Source of the DNA: Cupriavidus pauculus | GTDB lineage: Bacteria > Pseudomonadota > Gammaproteobacteria > Burkholderiales > Burkholderiaceae | Direction of reading: 5' to 3' | Assembly (NCBI RefSeq): GCF_002858765.1 | Contig: NZ_PJRP01000005.1 | Coordinates: 196,863 to 260,862 of the forward strand | Length of the DNA stretch: 64,000 nt | Shown here: positions 51,523 through 60,323 of the stretch, piece after piece | Position numbering within the stretch: position 1 is the first letter of the stretch | Layout: the number at the start of each line of letters is the position of its first letter | Translations under genes and position numbers: made by a program | The notes under the pieces: model-generated | Seen by the model: the letters and a program-made list of their open reading frames with translations, nothing else | Told to the model about the DNA's origin: nothing | Database searches by the model: none

Positions 51523-53709
51523 ATGCACCCAAACAAATCCACCTACGTCCCCTTGCTGACCGCCCTGGCAGCCGCCGCGCTGCTGGCGGCCTGCGGCGGC
51601 GATGACACCCCCGCCTCCACGTCCTCGGGCACCAGCGGCGCCGCGCAGACCGTGAGCGGCGTCGTCGCCGGCGCGGCTGTCAAGAACCCGACCGGCGTCG
51701 CCAACTCGTCGGCCACTGGCGTGGACTACGCCAAGAGCACCACCGGCGATGCCGTCGACCAGACGTTCGTCCCCGTGACCTACGCCAACGCCACCGTCTG
51801 TGCCGACAACAACGGCAACGGCGTGTGCGATACCGGCGAGGCTGCCACGCGTACCGACGCCAACGGCCGCTTCACGCTGGCCACGCCGGCCGCGAGCCTG
51901 GTGGCCGTGGTGGGCACCGATGCGTCGTACATCGACCCCGTGGCGGGCAATACCAAGGTGGCCAGCAAGATGATCCTGCGCAGCGCGGCCGATCAGGCCG
52001 CCGCCGGCACGGACGTGGTCATCAGCCCGCTCTCCACCGAGGTGGTGCGCCTGACCGAAGCGGAATCGATGAAGTACGCCGACGCCAGGGCGGCCATCGC
52101 CGGGCGCCTGAGCTTCACGGGTGGCACGGCCGATGTCACGGTCAACGCCGACGATGTGGTGGCCCTGCCGGGCACGCTGTCCAGCGCGGCCGCTACCCGG
52201 GCGCTGCTGGTCGAGGACAACACGCTGGCCGCCCGCTACACGCAGGCCGCCACGATCCTGGATCGCGGCTACGCCAGCGACAGCGCCGCCGACCCGGTGA
52301 CCTCGCTGAAGGCCGCGCAGGACGCCGCGTTCAACCCCGAAGGCATTCCGCGCTACGACCACCTGTTCGTGGTGATCTTCGAGAACCACAGCAACCAGAC
52401 CATCGACAACGCGGCCTACCCGAACTTCTACAAGTACCTGCACACGGAAGGCAACAAGGCGGCCAACTACTTCTCGACCGGCAACCCCAGCGAGCCGAAC
52501 TACATCTCGCTGGCCAGCGCCGACGACTGGGGCGTGGCCGACGACAACGCGTGGAACTGCCTGCCGGCCGGCGACACGGCCAACCAGCCGACCGACACCT
52601 ACGTGCCGGTCACGGCGTGCAATGCCGACACCAAGGTGCACAACCTCAAGGGTCGCCGCAACATGTTCACGGCGCTGTACAAGGCCGGCATGTCGGCGCG
52701 CGTCTACAGCGAATCGATGAATCCGGGCCAGGACCCGCGCAAGGACGGCGTGGCCAACGCCGCCATCACGGGTGTGAACCCGACGTCGGGCGCCACCGAG
52801 ACGATGCCGGCCGGCCTGTACAAGACCAAGCACCACCCGGCCGTCAACTTCGACGATGTGCGCAACCGCCCGGACTTCTTCAAGAACCTGAACCGCACGG
52901 TGAGTGGCGGCCAGTGGGATACGTCGATCGCCAGCTACGCGGCGACCAACAGCATCACGTGGAACACGCACCAGTTCGAGGATGACCTCAAGAGCGGCGA
53001 CATCGGCGCGCTGAACTACATCGTGCCGGACCAGTGCGACGACATCCACGGCGTGTCCACCTGCCTGTCGACCAACATCGCGCGCGGCGACGCGTACGCC
53101 AAGTACCTGGTAGACCAGATCCAGGCGTCGCCGGCCTGGAAGAACACCAGCCGCCGTTCGGCCATCGTCATGCTGTTCGACGAAGGCTCCAGCTTCTTCG
53201 GCAGCTCGTCGTGCTGCGGCTGGAACGTGGGCGGTGCCGCCACCAGCGGCGCGCCGCTGGGCGAGGGCATCACCACGGCGGTGCCGCGCTACAACGGCGG
53301 CAACAAGGGCGACGGCCCGACCATCTTCGCGCTGCTGACCAACCAGCCTGGCGCGCCGAAGCAGATCATCGATTCGGATGCCTACAGCCACTTCTCGTTC
53401 GTGCGCACGATGCAGGACATGTTCGGCCTGTCTGATCCGGCCGTGGCGACGTCGTACATGAACCGCTCGAAGTACACCGAGAAGTACATCGCCGACAACC
53501 TGACCAACCTGGCCGAGTACTCGGGCAGCGCCAACACGCACTTCGACTCGGTCCGCCCGATGAACCACAAGTACGTGGTCAAGGCCGGCGACCTGCAGTC
53601 TGGCGGCAGCGTGGCTGGCGGCAGCGGTAGCGGTTCGGTTGGCAGCGGCAACAACACGGCCACCGGCCCGGACACCACCCAGACCAACATCTGGGCGATC
53701 AAGTCGTAA
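51523..53709 (+). CDS. Exported phosphoesterase/acid phosphatase-like lipoprotein
   Basis: 728 aa. Lipobox LLAACGG follows a short signal. The first ~260 residues contain a carboxypeptidase-regulatory-like beta domain (VCADNNGNGVCDTGEAATRT, an EF-hand-like or SdrD-type block). The C-terminal part is the phosphoesterase family of phospholipase C/acid phosphatase AcpA: HLFVVIFENHSNQTIDN, GNPSEPNYISLASAD, NYIVPDQCDDIHG, IVMLFDEGSS and DAYSHFSFVRTMQDMFGL. Likely a surface or periplasmic phosphatase. The end is Gly/Ser-rich before a short tail. Confidence 0.78.
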   Translation: MHPNKSTYVPLLTALAAAALLAACGGDDTPASTSSGTSGAAQTVSGVVAGAAVKNPTGVANSSATGVDYAKSTTGDAVDQTFVPVTYANATVCADNNGNGVCDTGEAATRTDANGRFTLATPAASLVAVVGTDASYIDPVAGNTKVASKMILRSAADQAAAGTDVVISPLSTEVVRLTEAESMKYADARAAIAGRLSFTGGTADVTVNADDVVALPGTLSSAAATRALLVEDNTLAARYTQAATILDRGYASDSAADPVTSLKAAQDAAFNPEGIPRYDHLFVVIFENHSNQTIDNAAYPNFYKYLHTEGNKAANYFSTGNPSEPNYISLASADDWGVADDNAWNCLPAGDTANQPTDTYVPVTACNADTKVHNLKGRRNMFTALYKAGMSARVYSESMNPGQDPRKDGVANAAITGVNPTSGATETMPAGLYKTKHHPAVNFDDVRNRPDFFKNLNRTVSGGQWDTSIASYAATNSITWNTHQFEDDLKSGDIGALNYIVPDQCDDIHGVSTCLSTNIARGDAYAKYLVDQIQASPAWKNTSRRSAIVMLFDEGSSFFGSSSCCGWNVGGAATSGAPLGEGITTAVPRYNGGNKGDGPTIFALLTNQPGAPKQIIDSDAYSHFSFVRTMQDMFGLSDPAVATSYMNRSKYTEKYIADNLTNLAEYSGSANTHFDSVRPMNHKYVVKAGDLQSGGSVAGGSGSGSVGSGNNTATGPDTTQTNIWAIKS

Positions 53710-53841
53710 GCCTCAACGCCCAGGCAGTCGCCCGGGCATGGCCCGCGGACCCCGCATGTCGCGGTGGTTCGCCGGCTGTGTCCGGCGGCCTGCCGTGTTC
53801 AATCCGACAACGGATGGCGGCTGCCACCGCCCACCTTCATC

Positions 53842-55248
53842 ATGCGTGTTTTCCCATTCGCCGCGCGCTGTAGCGCGGCACTGCTTGCCGTTGCGCTGGC
53901 CGCCTGCCAGCCCGCGACGGATACCGGCAAGCCGGCCCGCGCGGCCGCATCCGGCAACCAGGCCACTGCGCAGTCCGGCGCCGTCCAGCCCGTGCCGACC
54001 AAGGTGGCCGCCGTGGCCGCCGCGCCGGCATCGTCCCTCTCGGCCGCCGCGCAAGTGGGCGCCAAACTGTTCTTCGATCCCTCGCTCTCGGGATCGGGCA
54101 AGATGTCCTGCGCCACCTGCCACGACCCCGGCCACGCCTACGCGCCGGCCAACGACCTGTCGGTGCAGCTGGGTGGCCCCGATGGCCGCCAGCCCGGCAC
54201 GCGCGCCGTGCCGACCCTGATGTACAAGGAGTACACCAACGCGTATTCCGACACGTTCGAGAACCCCGACATGATCAGCCCGCCCGGGCCCGGCGGCGGC
54301 CTGACCTGGGACGGCCGCGCCAACACCATCGCGGAGCAGGCCGCGATTCCGCTGCTGGCGCCCAACGAGATGGCGGCGGCTGGCAAGTCCGCCGTGGTGG
54401 ATGCCGTGCGCAACGGCGCGCACGCCGACGCATTCCGCCAGGCCTATGGCCCGAACGTGTTCGACGATGCCGACAAGGCGTTTGCGCTGGTGGGCGCGGC
54501 GCTGCAGGCGTTCCAGGTGGAGGACCGCAGCTTCCATCCGTACAGCAGCAAGTTCGACCGCTACCGCACCAACAAGGTGGGCGGCGCGCTGAACGACGCC
54601 GAGATCCGCGGCCTGCGCGTGTTCATGGACCCCACCAAGGGCAACTGCATGGCCTGTCACCTGCTGGGCGGCGGCAACGACGGCAGCCAGGACATGACGA
54701 GCGACTACTCGTTCGCCGCGATTGGTGTGCCGCGCAATAGGGACATCCCGGCCAACGCCGATCCGAAGTACTTCGACCTGGGCCTGTGCGGGCCGCTGCG
54801 CACCGACCATCGCCCCGGCAAGGACAAGGGTGCGGCGGCCACCTGCGGCATGTTCAAGACGCCGGTGCTGCGCAACGCCGCCACGCGCCATGCGTTCATG
54901 CACAACGGCGTGTTCCGGTCGCTGGAAGAGGTGGTCCGCTTCTACAACACGCGCGATACGGCGCCGGAGAAGTGGTATCCGCGCGATGCACGCGGCAAGG
55001 TCGCCAAGTTCAACGACCTGCCGGCGAAGTACCGCGCCAACCTGGACGAACAGATGCCGCTGGACCAGCGCCGCGCCGGCAGCCCGCCGCCGATGACCGA
55101 CCAGGAGATGCAGGACCTGATCGCCTTCCTGAACACGCTGACCGACGGCTACGTGGCACCGGCCACGGCCGCCGGCGATGCCCATGGCCATACGGTGGCG
55201 AATGCGTATGCCGATCCCGAGACGCACAAGTCCGCCGAGACCCACTGA
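53842..55248 (+). CDS. Dihaem cytochrome c peroxidase/MauG family protein
   Basis: 468 aa. A lipobox (LAACQ) follows the signal peptide. Two haem-binding motifs are present: CATCH near residue 93 and CMACH near residue 270. RAVPTLMYKEYTNAYSDTF, GGLTWDGRANTIAEQA and FKTPVLRNAATRHAFMHNGVF are family blocks. Such proteins reduce peroxides or oxidise protein or phosphonate substrates in the periplasm. The ATG at 53842 is chosen because it starts the signal peptide; the frame extends to 53764. A small lipoprotein gene follows 22 bases on. Confidence 0.85.
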   Translation: MRVFPFAARCSAALLAVALAACQPATDTGKPARAAASGNQATAQSGAVQPVPTKVAAVAAAPASSLSAAAQVGAKLFFDPSLSGSGKMSCATCHDPGHAYAPANDLSVQLGGPDGRQPGTRAVPTLMYKEYTNAYSDTFENPDMISPPGPGGGLTWDGRANTIAEQAAIPLLAPNEMAAAGKSAVVDAVRNGAHADAFRQAYGPNVFDDADKAFALVGAALQAFQVEDRSFHPYSSKFDRYRTNKVGGALNDAEIRGLRVFMDPTKGNCMACHLLGGGNDGSQDMTSDYSFAAIGVPRNRDIPANADPKYFDLGLCGPLRTDHRPGKDKGAAATCGMFKTPVLRNAATRHAFMHNGVFRSLEEVVRFYNTRDTAPEKWYPRDARGKVAKFNDLPAKYRANLDEQMPLDQRRAGSPPPMTDQEMQDLIAFLNTLTDGYVAPATAAGDAHGHTVANAYADPETHKSAETH

Positions 55249-55269
55249 TACCCGTTACCGAATCCAACG

Positions 55270-55911
55270 ATGAAACCGATCCTGCTGACCGCCGCGCTGA
55301 CGGCGGCCACGAGCCTGCTGCTGGCGGGCTGCACCGCGCCCGATGCCGCGACCGAAGCCAACTTCAGCGCGGCGCTGGACAAGCACCTGACCGCGCATGG
55401 CGACCTCTGCATCGGCCGCCACCAATGGCCGGTGGATGTGCCCGACCTGCCCGTTGCCGCGCAGATGCGCGACGGCATCCAGATGCCGGCCCTGGAACAC
55501 GCGGGGCTGGTCTCGCATGTCAGCGCCGAGATGACGCTGCATCATCAGAACGGGGAGGACGAGAAGGTCAAGGCACGGCGCTATGACCTGACCGACAAGG
55601 GGCGCCAGTATGTCAACGCCAGCCCGCACACGGCGGCGCACGGCACCGACGCCAGCCAGCCGGACCTTTGCTATGGCCGCGTGCACCTGGAGAAGGTCAC
55701 GGGCTGGGACAAGCCGCAGAAGTCCGACGAAACGCCGGCGCGCCTGACCACCACCGTGCGCTACACCTACACGCTGGAGCCGGCGCCGTGGGCCAGCGAT
55801 GCATCGGTGCAGGGCGCGTTTCCGGTGCTGACGCGGGTGCTCAAGGGCAGCGGCATGCTGGAGCTGAAGCAGGCGATGGTGGCCACCGGCGGCGGTTGGC
55901 AGCCGCTCTAG
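55270..55911 (+). CDS. Putative lipoprotein of unknown function
   Basis: 213 aa with lipobox LLAGC after a normal signal. Regions such as AGLVSHVSAEMTLHHQNGEDE, KARRYDLTDKGRQYV, DLCYGRVHLEKVTGW and TTVRYTYTLEP suggest a single beta-rich domain. I do not recognise the family with confidence. It is probably cotranscribed with the dihaem peroxidase gene. Confidence 0.65.
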   Translation: MKPILLTAALTAATSLLLAGCTAPDAATEANFSAALDKHLTAHGDLCIGRHQWPVDVPDLPVAAQMRDGIQMPALEHAGLVSHVSAEMTLHHQNGEDEKVKARRYDLTDKGRQYVNASPHTAAHGTDASQPDLCYGRVHLEKVTGWDKPQKSDETPARLTTTVRYTYTLEPAPWASDASVQGAFPVLTRVLKGSGMLELKQAMVATGGGWQPL

Positions 55912-55917
55912 GCCGGA

Positions 55918-55940
55918 CCCGGGCCCGTTTCGGGCCCGGG
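55918..55940. terminator. GC-rich hairpin between convergent genes
   Basis: CCCGGGCCCG and CGGGCCCGGG form a perfect 10-bp stem around TTT. No T-run follows. It lies six bases after the lipoprotein stop and probably slows transcription from either side. Confidence 0.5.
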
Positions 55941-55997
55941 GGGCGGTTCATCCTGGCCGGGCCATCGCCCAAGCCATCGCTGATACACACGGTCCGC

Positions 55998-56342
55998 TCA
56001 GCCCGCGCTGTAGACCTCGCTCGGTGCCACGTGGATGTAGACGCCGCTGGCCTGTTGCGTGCCGGGCATCAGCACGCGCAGCGGCATCGTGGCGCCGTTC
56101 AGCGCCTCAAGGAAGGTCCAGTTGACGGTCTGGTCGCCGGCACGGATGGCCACCGATTCACCCGATGCCACGGTGACGAAGCGCGTATCCGGCGCGATCG
56201 TGATGGTGCGCCCCACGGTCTGCGCGGGCGCCGGACTGCCAAACAACGCGGCCTCATGGCTGACGGGGGTGGGGGCGGGGGCGCTCCAGGCCAGCATGGG
56301 GGCGAGAAGCAGGGCAGGGATCAGGAGAGTCTTCGAGGTCAT
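55998..56342 (-). CDS. CzcE-like periplasmic heavy-metal protein
   Basis: 114 aa. Signal peptide ends LAWSAPA. The mature part (LFGSPAPAQTVGRTITIAPDT, VTVASGESVAIRAGDQTVNWTF, ASGVYIHVAPSEVYSAG) follows the small beta-domain of CzcE, a periplasmic copper-binding protein from Cupriavidus metal resistance. Few histidines remain (only two, in the mature part), so copper affinity may differ. No czc efflux genes are adjacent. The ATG at 56342 is chosen over an open frame reaching 56411. Confidence 0.7.
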   Translation of the reverse strand: MTSKTLLIPALLLAPMLAWSAPAPTPVSHEAALFGSPAPAQTVGRTITIAPDTRFVTVASGESVAIRAGDQTVNWTFLEALNGATMPLRVLMPGTQQASGVYIHVAPSEVYSAG

Positions 56343-56622
56343 GATGGTGTTGTTGTGATCGGCTCCGTTCGAGCCGTACAGAAAGCCTACGCTCCCCCTC
56401 GTAATTCCCAAAATGACTTGCGTTCACAAAATGCAGTCGAAAAACGAATAACTAGCCTCGACATGGTGCGCCGCACCCCCCGCGAAAGACGGGTGTGGGT
56501 GCGATACAACCCGGGTGCAAGACATCTTCGATACATTTGGCATTTTCCAGGCGTGCACGTATGACTGGACGGGACCGGTCGGACGCCTCGGACACCTTCA
56601 AAAACAAAAAAGAGGTGGGTCA

Positions 56623-57648
56623 ATGGTTCGAGGGATGGGCACACAGGCGGGCACGCAGGCGGCCGCGCCGTCAGCGCGGCAATGGGGCCGGCATTCGATT
56701 ATCGGCACGCTGGTCGAGGCGCCATGGTGGATGACGGTGCTGCTGGGCGCCGCCGGCTTTTTTACGCTCTACGTGGTCATGCCGGGTGTGATCGGCCTTC
56801 TGGTCTTCTCCCGTGCGCTTCCCCAGGCCGCGTCGAGCCTGGTCGAAATACTCCGTCTTTTGTCGTCCGTGGTGGCGGCGATCACCGCCATCCTCGCGCT
56901 GCTGTCGCACCGCCACGCCAGGGAACGCCGCCAGCAGGAAGAACGCCAGCGCATGGCGCCGCGTCGCCGACCCGTGGCGTCGCCTCCCGGGCCGCCGCCG
57001 TATGCAGATACGATCCGGACGGTGCCTCCGGCCAACGGCGGAGCCGCCGCTGCAGCCGTGGTATCGCTCCCGGCGGCAACGCCCCGTCCGGCGCCCGCAC
57101 CCGTCCGCGAATGGTCGCTCGACGCGCTTCGGCAACTCGAATGGAAGCGTTTCGAGCTGCTGTGCGTGGCCTATTACGAGGCCATGGGCTTCAAGGTGAA
57201 GACCGTGCCGAATGGCCCGGACGGCGGTGTCGATGCCACCCTGTACAAGCGCGGCCAGCGCGCACCGCTGGCGGTCGTGCAATGCAAGGCGTGGAACCGG
57301 CCCGTCAAGGTGGAGCAGGTGCGGGCGCTGGGCGGCGCGATGCTGGAACGCCAGGTGGGCCGCGGCGTGTTCTGGTCGTTGTCCGGCTACGTGGGCCAGC
57401 CCGTGCAGGCGTCGGCCGAACGCGCCGGCATCCAGTTGCTCGATGGCGAGGCCATCGTCGCCCGCATCCGGGCGCTGCCGGCCGAGACGCAAGCCATGCT
57501 GATGGCGTCGGCCTTCGAGGGCGATTTCCGCACGCCCAGCTGCGCGGCGTGCGGCGTCAAGCTGGTGGCGCGCCACGGCAAGGCCGGCCCGTTCTGGGGC
57601 TGCGCCAATTTCCCGCGTTGCCGGGTGATCCTGCCGCGCGCCGCGTAA
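56623..57648 (+). CDS. Membrane-linked Mrr-type restriction endonuclease-like protein
   Basis: 341 aa. Two membrane segments lie near the start (WMTVLLGAAGFFTLYVVMPGVIG, ASSLVEILRLLSSVVAAITAILALL). A Pro/Arg/Ala-rich linker follows. WKRFELLCVAYYEAMGFKVKTV and GPDGGVDATL...VVQCKAW give the Mrr/PD-(D/E)xK core (D then QxK). The C-terminus CAACGVKLVARHGKAGPFWGCANFPRC is a four-cysteine topoisomerase-type zinc ribbon. It likely acts on DNA near the membrane. The start is the ATG with GAGGTGGG upstream; the frame is open to 56515. Confidence 0.78.
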   Translation: MVRGMGTQAGTQAAAPSARQWGRHSIIGTLVEAPWWMTVLLGAAGFFTLYVVMPGVIGLLVFSRALPQAASSLVEILRLLSSVVAAITAILALLSHRHARERRQQEERQRMAPRRRPVASPPGPPPYADTIRTVPPANGGAAAAAVVSLPAATPRPAPAPVREWSLDALRQLEWKRFELLCVAYYEAMGFKVKTVPNGPDGGVDATLYKRGQRAPLAVVQCKAWNRPVKVEQVRALGGAMLERQVGRGVFWSLSGYVGQPVQASAERAGIQLLDGEAIVARIRALPAETQAMLMASAFEGDFRTPSCAACGVKLVARHGKAGPFWGCANFPRCRVILPRAA

Positions 57649-57733
57649 TATCGATCTGCATCCAGTGGCACCCGGGTTTGCGGGCAACGGTGTAGTATCC
57701 GGGGCCAAACCTGTTTCAAGCTGGAGAGCCAAC

Positions 57734-58489
57734 ATGATCGTATTTGTCACCGGTGCCACTGCTGGATTCGGCGCCGCCATCGCCCGTCGTTTCGTCAATG
57801 CCGGCCATCGCGTCGTCGCCGCCGGCCGCCGTGAAGACCGGCTGCAGGCCCTGGTCGACGAACTGGGCCGTGACAACGTGCTGCCGCTGGTGCTGGACGT
57901 GCGCGACCGCGATGCCGTGTTCGCCGCCGTGGCGGGCCTGCCGGCCGACTACGCCGAGATCGACCTGCTGGTGAACAACGCGGGCCTGGCCCTGGGCCTG
58001 GAGCCCGCGCAACGGGCCGACCTGGACCAGTGGGAAACGATGATCGATACCAACGTCACGGGCCTGGTGACGATGACCCGTGCGGTGCTGCCGGGCATGG
58101 TCGAGCGCAATCGTGGCCACGTGGTCAATATCGGCTCGGTGGCCGGTGCCTACGCCTACCCGGGTGGCAACGTCTATGGGGCCACCAAGGCGTTCGTGCA
58201 CCAGTTCTCGCTGAACCTGCGCGCCGACCTGACCGGCACCCGCGTGCGCGTGACCGATGTGGCGCCGGGGCTGGTGGGTGGCACGGAGTTTTCCAATGTG
58301 CGCTTCAGCGGCGACCAGTCGCGCGTGGACAAGGTCTACGAAGGCGCCGACGCGCTGACCCCCGACGATATCGCCGAGACCGTGTTCTGGGCCGCCACGC
58401 TGCCGGCGCGCGTGAATATCAACTACCTCGAAGTGATGCCGGTGACACAGTCGTTCAGCGCGCTGTCGATTACCCGCGAGAAACCGTAA
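57734..58489 (+). CDS. ydfG: YdfG-type NADP-dependent 3-hydroxy acid dehydrogenase (SDR)
   Basis: 251 aa. Very close to YdfG: MIVFVTGATAGFGAAIARR, AAGRREDRL with Arg for NADP, NNAGLALGLEPA, WETMIDTNVTGLVTMTRAVLPGM, YGATKAFVHQFSLNLRADL and GLVGGTEFSNVRF. YdfG acts on L-allo-threonine and related 3-hydroxy acids and reduces malonic semialdehyde. CTGGAGAGCC precedes the ATG. It stands alone between unrelated genes. Confidence 0.9.
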   Translation: MIVFVTGATAGFGAAIARRFVNAGHRVVAAGRREDRLQALVDELGRDNVLPLVLDVRDRDAVFAAVAGLPADYAEIDLLVNNAGLALGLEPAQRADLDQWETMIDTNVTGLVTMTRAVLPGMVERNRGHVVNIGSVAGAYAYPGGNVYGATKAFVHQFSLNLRADLTGTRVRVTDVAPGLVGGTEFSNVRFSGDQSRVDKVYEGADALTPDDIAETVFWAATLPARVNINYLEVMPVTQSFSALSITREKP

Positions 58490-58607
58490 GCGGTTTCCGA
58501 TTCGCCCGGAGCCGTCTGGCTTCCGGGCAAATTTTTCTCGGGCCGAGGGAATAGCCCCCCTGCGTTGCGCGTATACCGGAGGAGTCCTCACTCATCGGGA
58601 GTACGCA

Positions 58608-59690
58608 TTGACCGACAACACCCCCACATCACAATCGGGCGCGCGCATCTGCGTGCCATGTCGCCTGGGCGCCATTGGCGCCGTGGTGCTCGTCCTGGCC
58701 GGCGGCTTTGCCTATACGGGCGGATGGATCGCGCCGCACCGGCTGTCCACCCAGACCATCATCAACCAGTTCCAGCGCAACGACGGGCTGCACGAAGGCT
58801 ATCGGCGCAATCACGCCAAGGGCGTCTGCGTCGAGGGCTATTTCGAGAGCACCGGCGCGGCCGCGCAGTGGTCGAAGGCCGGCGTGTTTGCCCAGGGCCG
58901 TACGCCCGTGATCGGGCGCCTGGCGATTCCGGGCGGCAATCCGCAGGCCCCGGACGGCAGCGTGCCAATCCGCAGTTTCGCGCTGATGTTCAAGCAGGCG
59001 GACGGCCAGCAGTGGCGCACCGGCATGAATTCGGTGCCGCTGTTCCCGGTGCATACGCCGGAGCAGTTCTACCAGCTGCTGCAGGCCAGCCAGCCCGATC
59101 CGGCCACGCACAAGCCCGATCCCGCCAAAATCAAGGCCTTCGCCGAGGCCAATCCCGCGCTTGGCGCGTTCCAGGGCTGGGTCAAGGGCCATGCCCCGTC
59201 ATCGAGCTTTGCCAACGCGGCCTATTACAGCGTCAACGCGTTCTACCTGGTCGACGGGGCCGGCAAGCGCCAGGCCGTGCGCTGGTCGGTGCAGCCGGAG
59301 CTGCCCTACGCGCCAGTCAGCAACGCCGAGAAGGGCGAGGCATCGTTCCTGGCTGCCGACCTCACGCAGAAGCTGGCCGCCGGCCCATTGCGCTGGCGCC
59401 TGATGCTGACGCTGGGCGCGCCCGGCGACCCCACCGACGACGCCACGCAGGCGTGGCCCGATGACCGCCAGCAGGTGGACGCCGGCACGCTCGTGATCGA
59501 GCGCGCGAGTTCGCAGGCCGATGGCGGCGTCTGCCGCGACGTCAACTTCGATCCGACCGTGCTGCCTTCGGGCATCGCCGCGTCGAACGACCCGCTGCTG
59601 GCTGCCCGTTCGGCGGCCTATGCGCTGTCCTACCAGCGCCGCACGCGCGAGGAAGCCCTCGACGCGCACGGGCAGCAGGCATCCCGATAA
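58608..59690 (+). CDS. Catalase-related peroxidase, membrane-anchored
   Basis: 360 aa. One N-terminal membrane segment (IGAVVLVLAGGFAYTGG) is followed by a small catalase fold. The distal His is in NHAKGVCVEGYFES, and the proximal region ends RSAAYALSYQRR with the Tyr haem ligand. FALMFKQADGQQWRTGMNSVP is also typical. This is the short SrpA-like class, a peroxidase in the periplasm rather than a true catalase. It starts at TTG with GGGAG before it. Cytochrome b561 follows 12 bases on as a likely electron donor. Confidence 0.82.
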   Translation: MTDNTPTSQSGARICVPCRLGAIGAVVLVLAGGFAYTGGWIAPHRLSTQTIINQFQRNDGLHEGYRRNHAKGVCVEGYFESTGAAAQWSKAGVFAQGRTPVIGRLAIPGGNPQAPDGSVPIRSFALMFKQADGQQWRTGMNSVPLFPVHTPEQFYQLLQASQPDPATHKPDPAKIKAFAEANPALGAFQGWVKGHAPSSSFANAAYYSVNAFYLVDGAGKRQAVRWSVQPELPYAPVSNAEKGEASFLAADLTQKLAAGPLRWRLMLTLGAPGDPTDDATQAWPDDRQQVDAGTLVIERASSQADGGVCRDVNFDPTVLPSGIAASNDPLLAARSAAYALSYQRRTREEALDAHGQQASR

Positions 59691-59702
59691 AAGGAACCAG
59701 GC

Positions 59703-60245
59703 ATGATGGCTACGCATACACAATTCAGCGGCTTGCAGAAGCTGCTGCACTGGCTGATGGCCGTGCTGATCCTGTCGATGCTGTTTGTCGGGGTCGGGAT
59801 GGTCTTTACCGTTTCGCGTGCGCACGACACGCTGGTGGCGCTGCACCGGCCGCTGGGCGTCGCCTTGCTGCTGCTGGTGATCGTCCGCCTGGCCGTGCGC
59901 CTGCGGCGCGGGGCACCACCGCTGCCGGACAGCATGCCCGCCGTGCAACGGGTCATCGCCAAGGCATCGCACTACGTGCTCTACGCGCTGATGCTGGCGA
60001 TGCCGCTGATCGGCTGGGGCATGCTGTCGGCCGGCGGCTATCCGGTGACGATGGCCGGCGGCTTCCACCTGCCGCCGATCCTGCCCGCCAGCGTGACCTT
60101 GTTCGCGTTGCTGCGGACATTGCACACGTGGCTGGGGCTGACGCTGTTCGCGGTGGTGCTGCTGCACCTGGCCGCCGCGCTGCTGCACGCGCTGGTGCTG
60201 CGCGACGGGGTGTTTCAGGCGATGGCGCCGGGTGCGCGCCGGTAG
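59703..60245 (+). CDS. Cytochrome b561
   Basis: 180 aa with four membrane helices. Haem-ligand histidines are found in LQKLLHWLMAV, VALHRPLGVALL, SHYVLYALM and LHTWLGLTLFAVVLLH. AAAAGGAACC-like sequence precedes the ATG. Its place directly after the catalase-related peroxidase suggests it delivers quinol electrons to that enzyme. Confidence 0.88.
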   Translation: MMATHTQFSGLQKLLHWLMAVLILSMLFVGVGMVFTVSRAHDTLVALHRPLGVALLLLVIVRLAVRLRRGAPPLPDSMPAVQRVIAKASHYVLYALMLAMPLIGWGMLSAGGYPVTMAGGFHLPPILPASVTLFALLRTLHTWLGLTLFAVVLLHLAAALLHALVLRDGVFQAMAPGARR

Positions 60246-60271
60246 TAAGAACTCAACTCCACTTGCTATGC

Positions 60272-60303
60272 GCACCCCTCTCCCACGCGTGGGAGAGGGG
60301 TGC
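60272..60303. repeat. Perfect 32-bp palindrome of the CTCTCCC/GGGAGAG type
   Basis: The arm GCACCCCTCTCCCACG is followed at once by its exact complement. It lies between the convergent cytochrome b561 and creatininase-like genes. The CTCTCCC/GGGAGAG core is shared with 36010-36033, so it looks like a member of a dispersed palindromic family. It may also end transcripts. Confidence 0.65.
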
Positions 60304-60323
60304 AAACCGTCAACCGTCGACCA

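Noticed and set aside
51487..53568. A 693-residue minus-strand frame opposite the phosphoesterase
   Set aside because: Val/Arg/Gly-rich antisense of a clear phosphoesterase; no motif.
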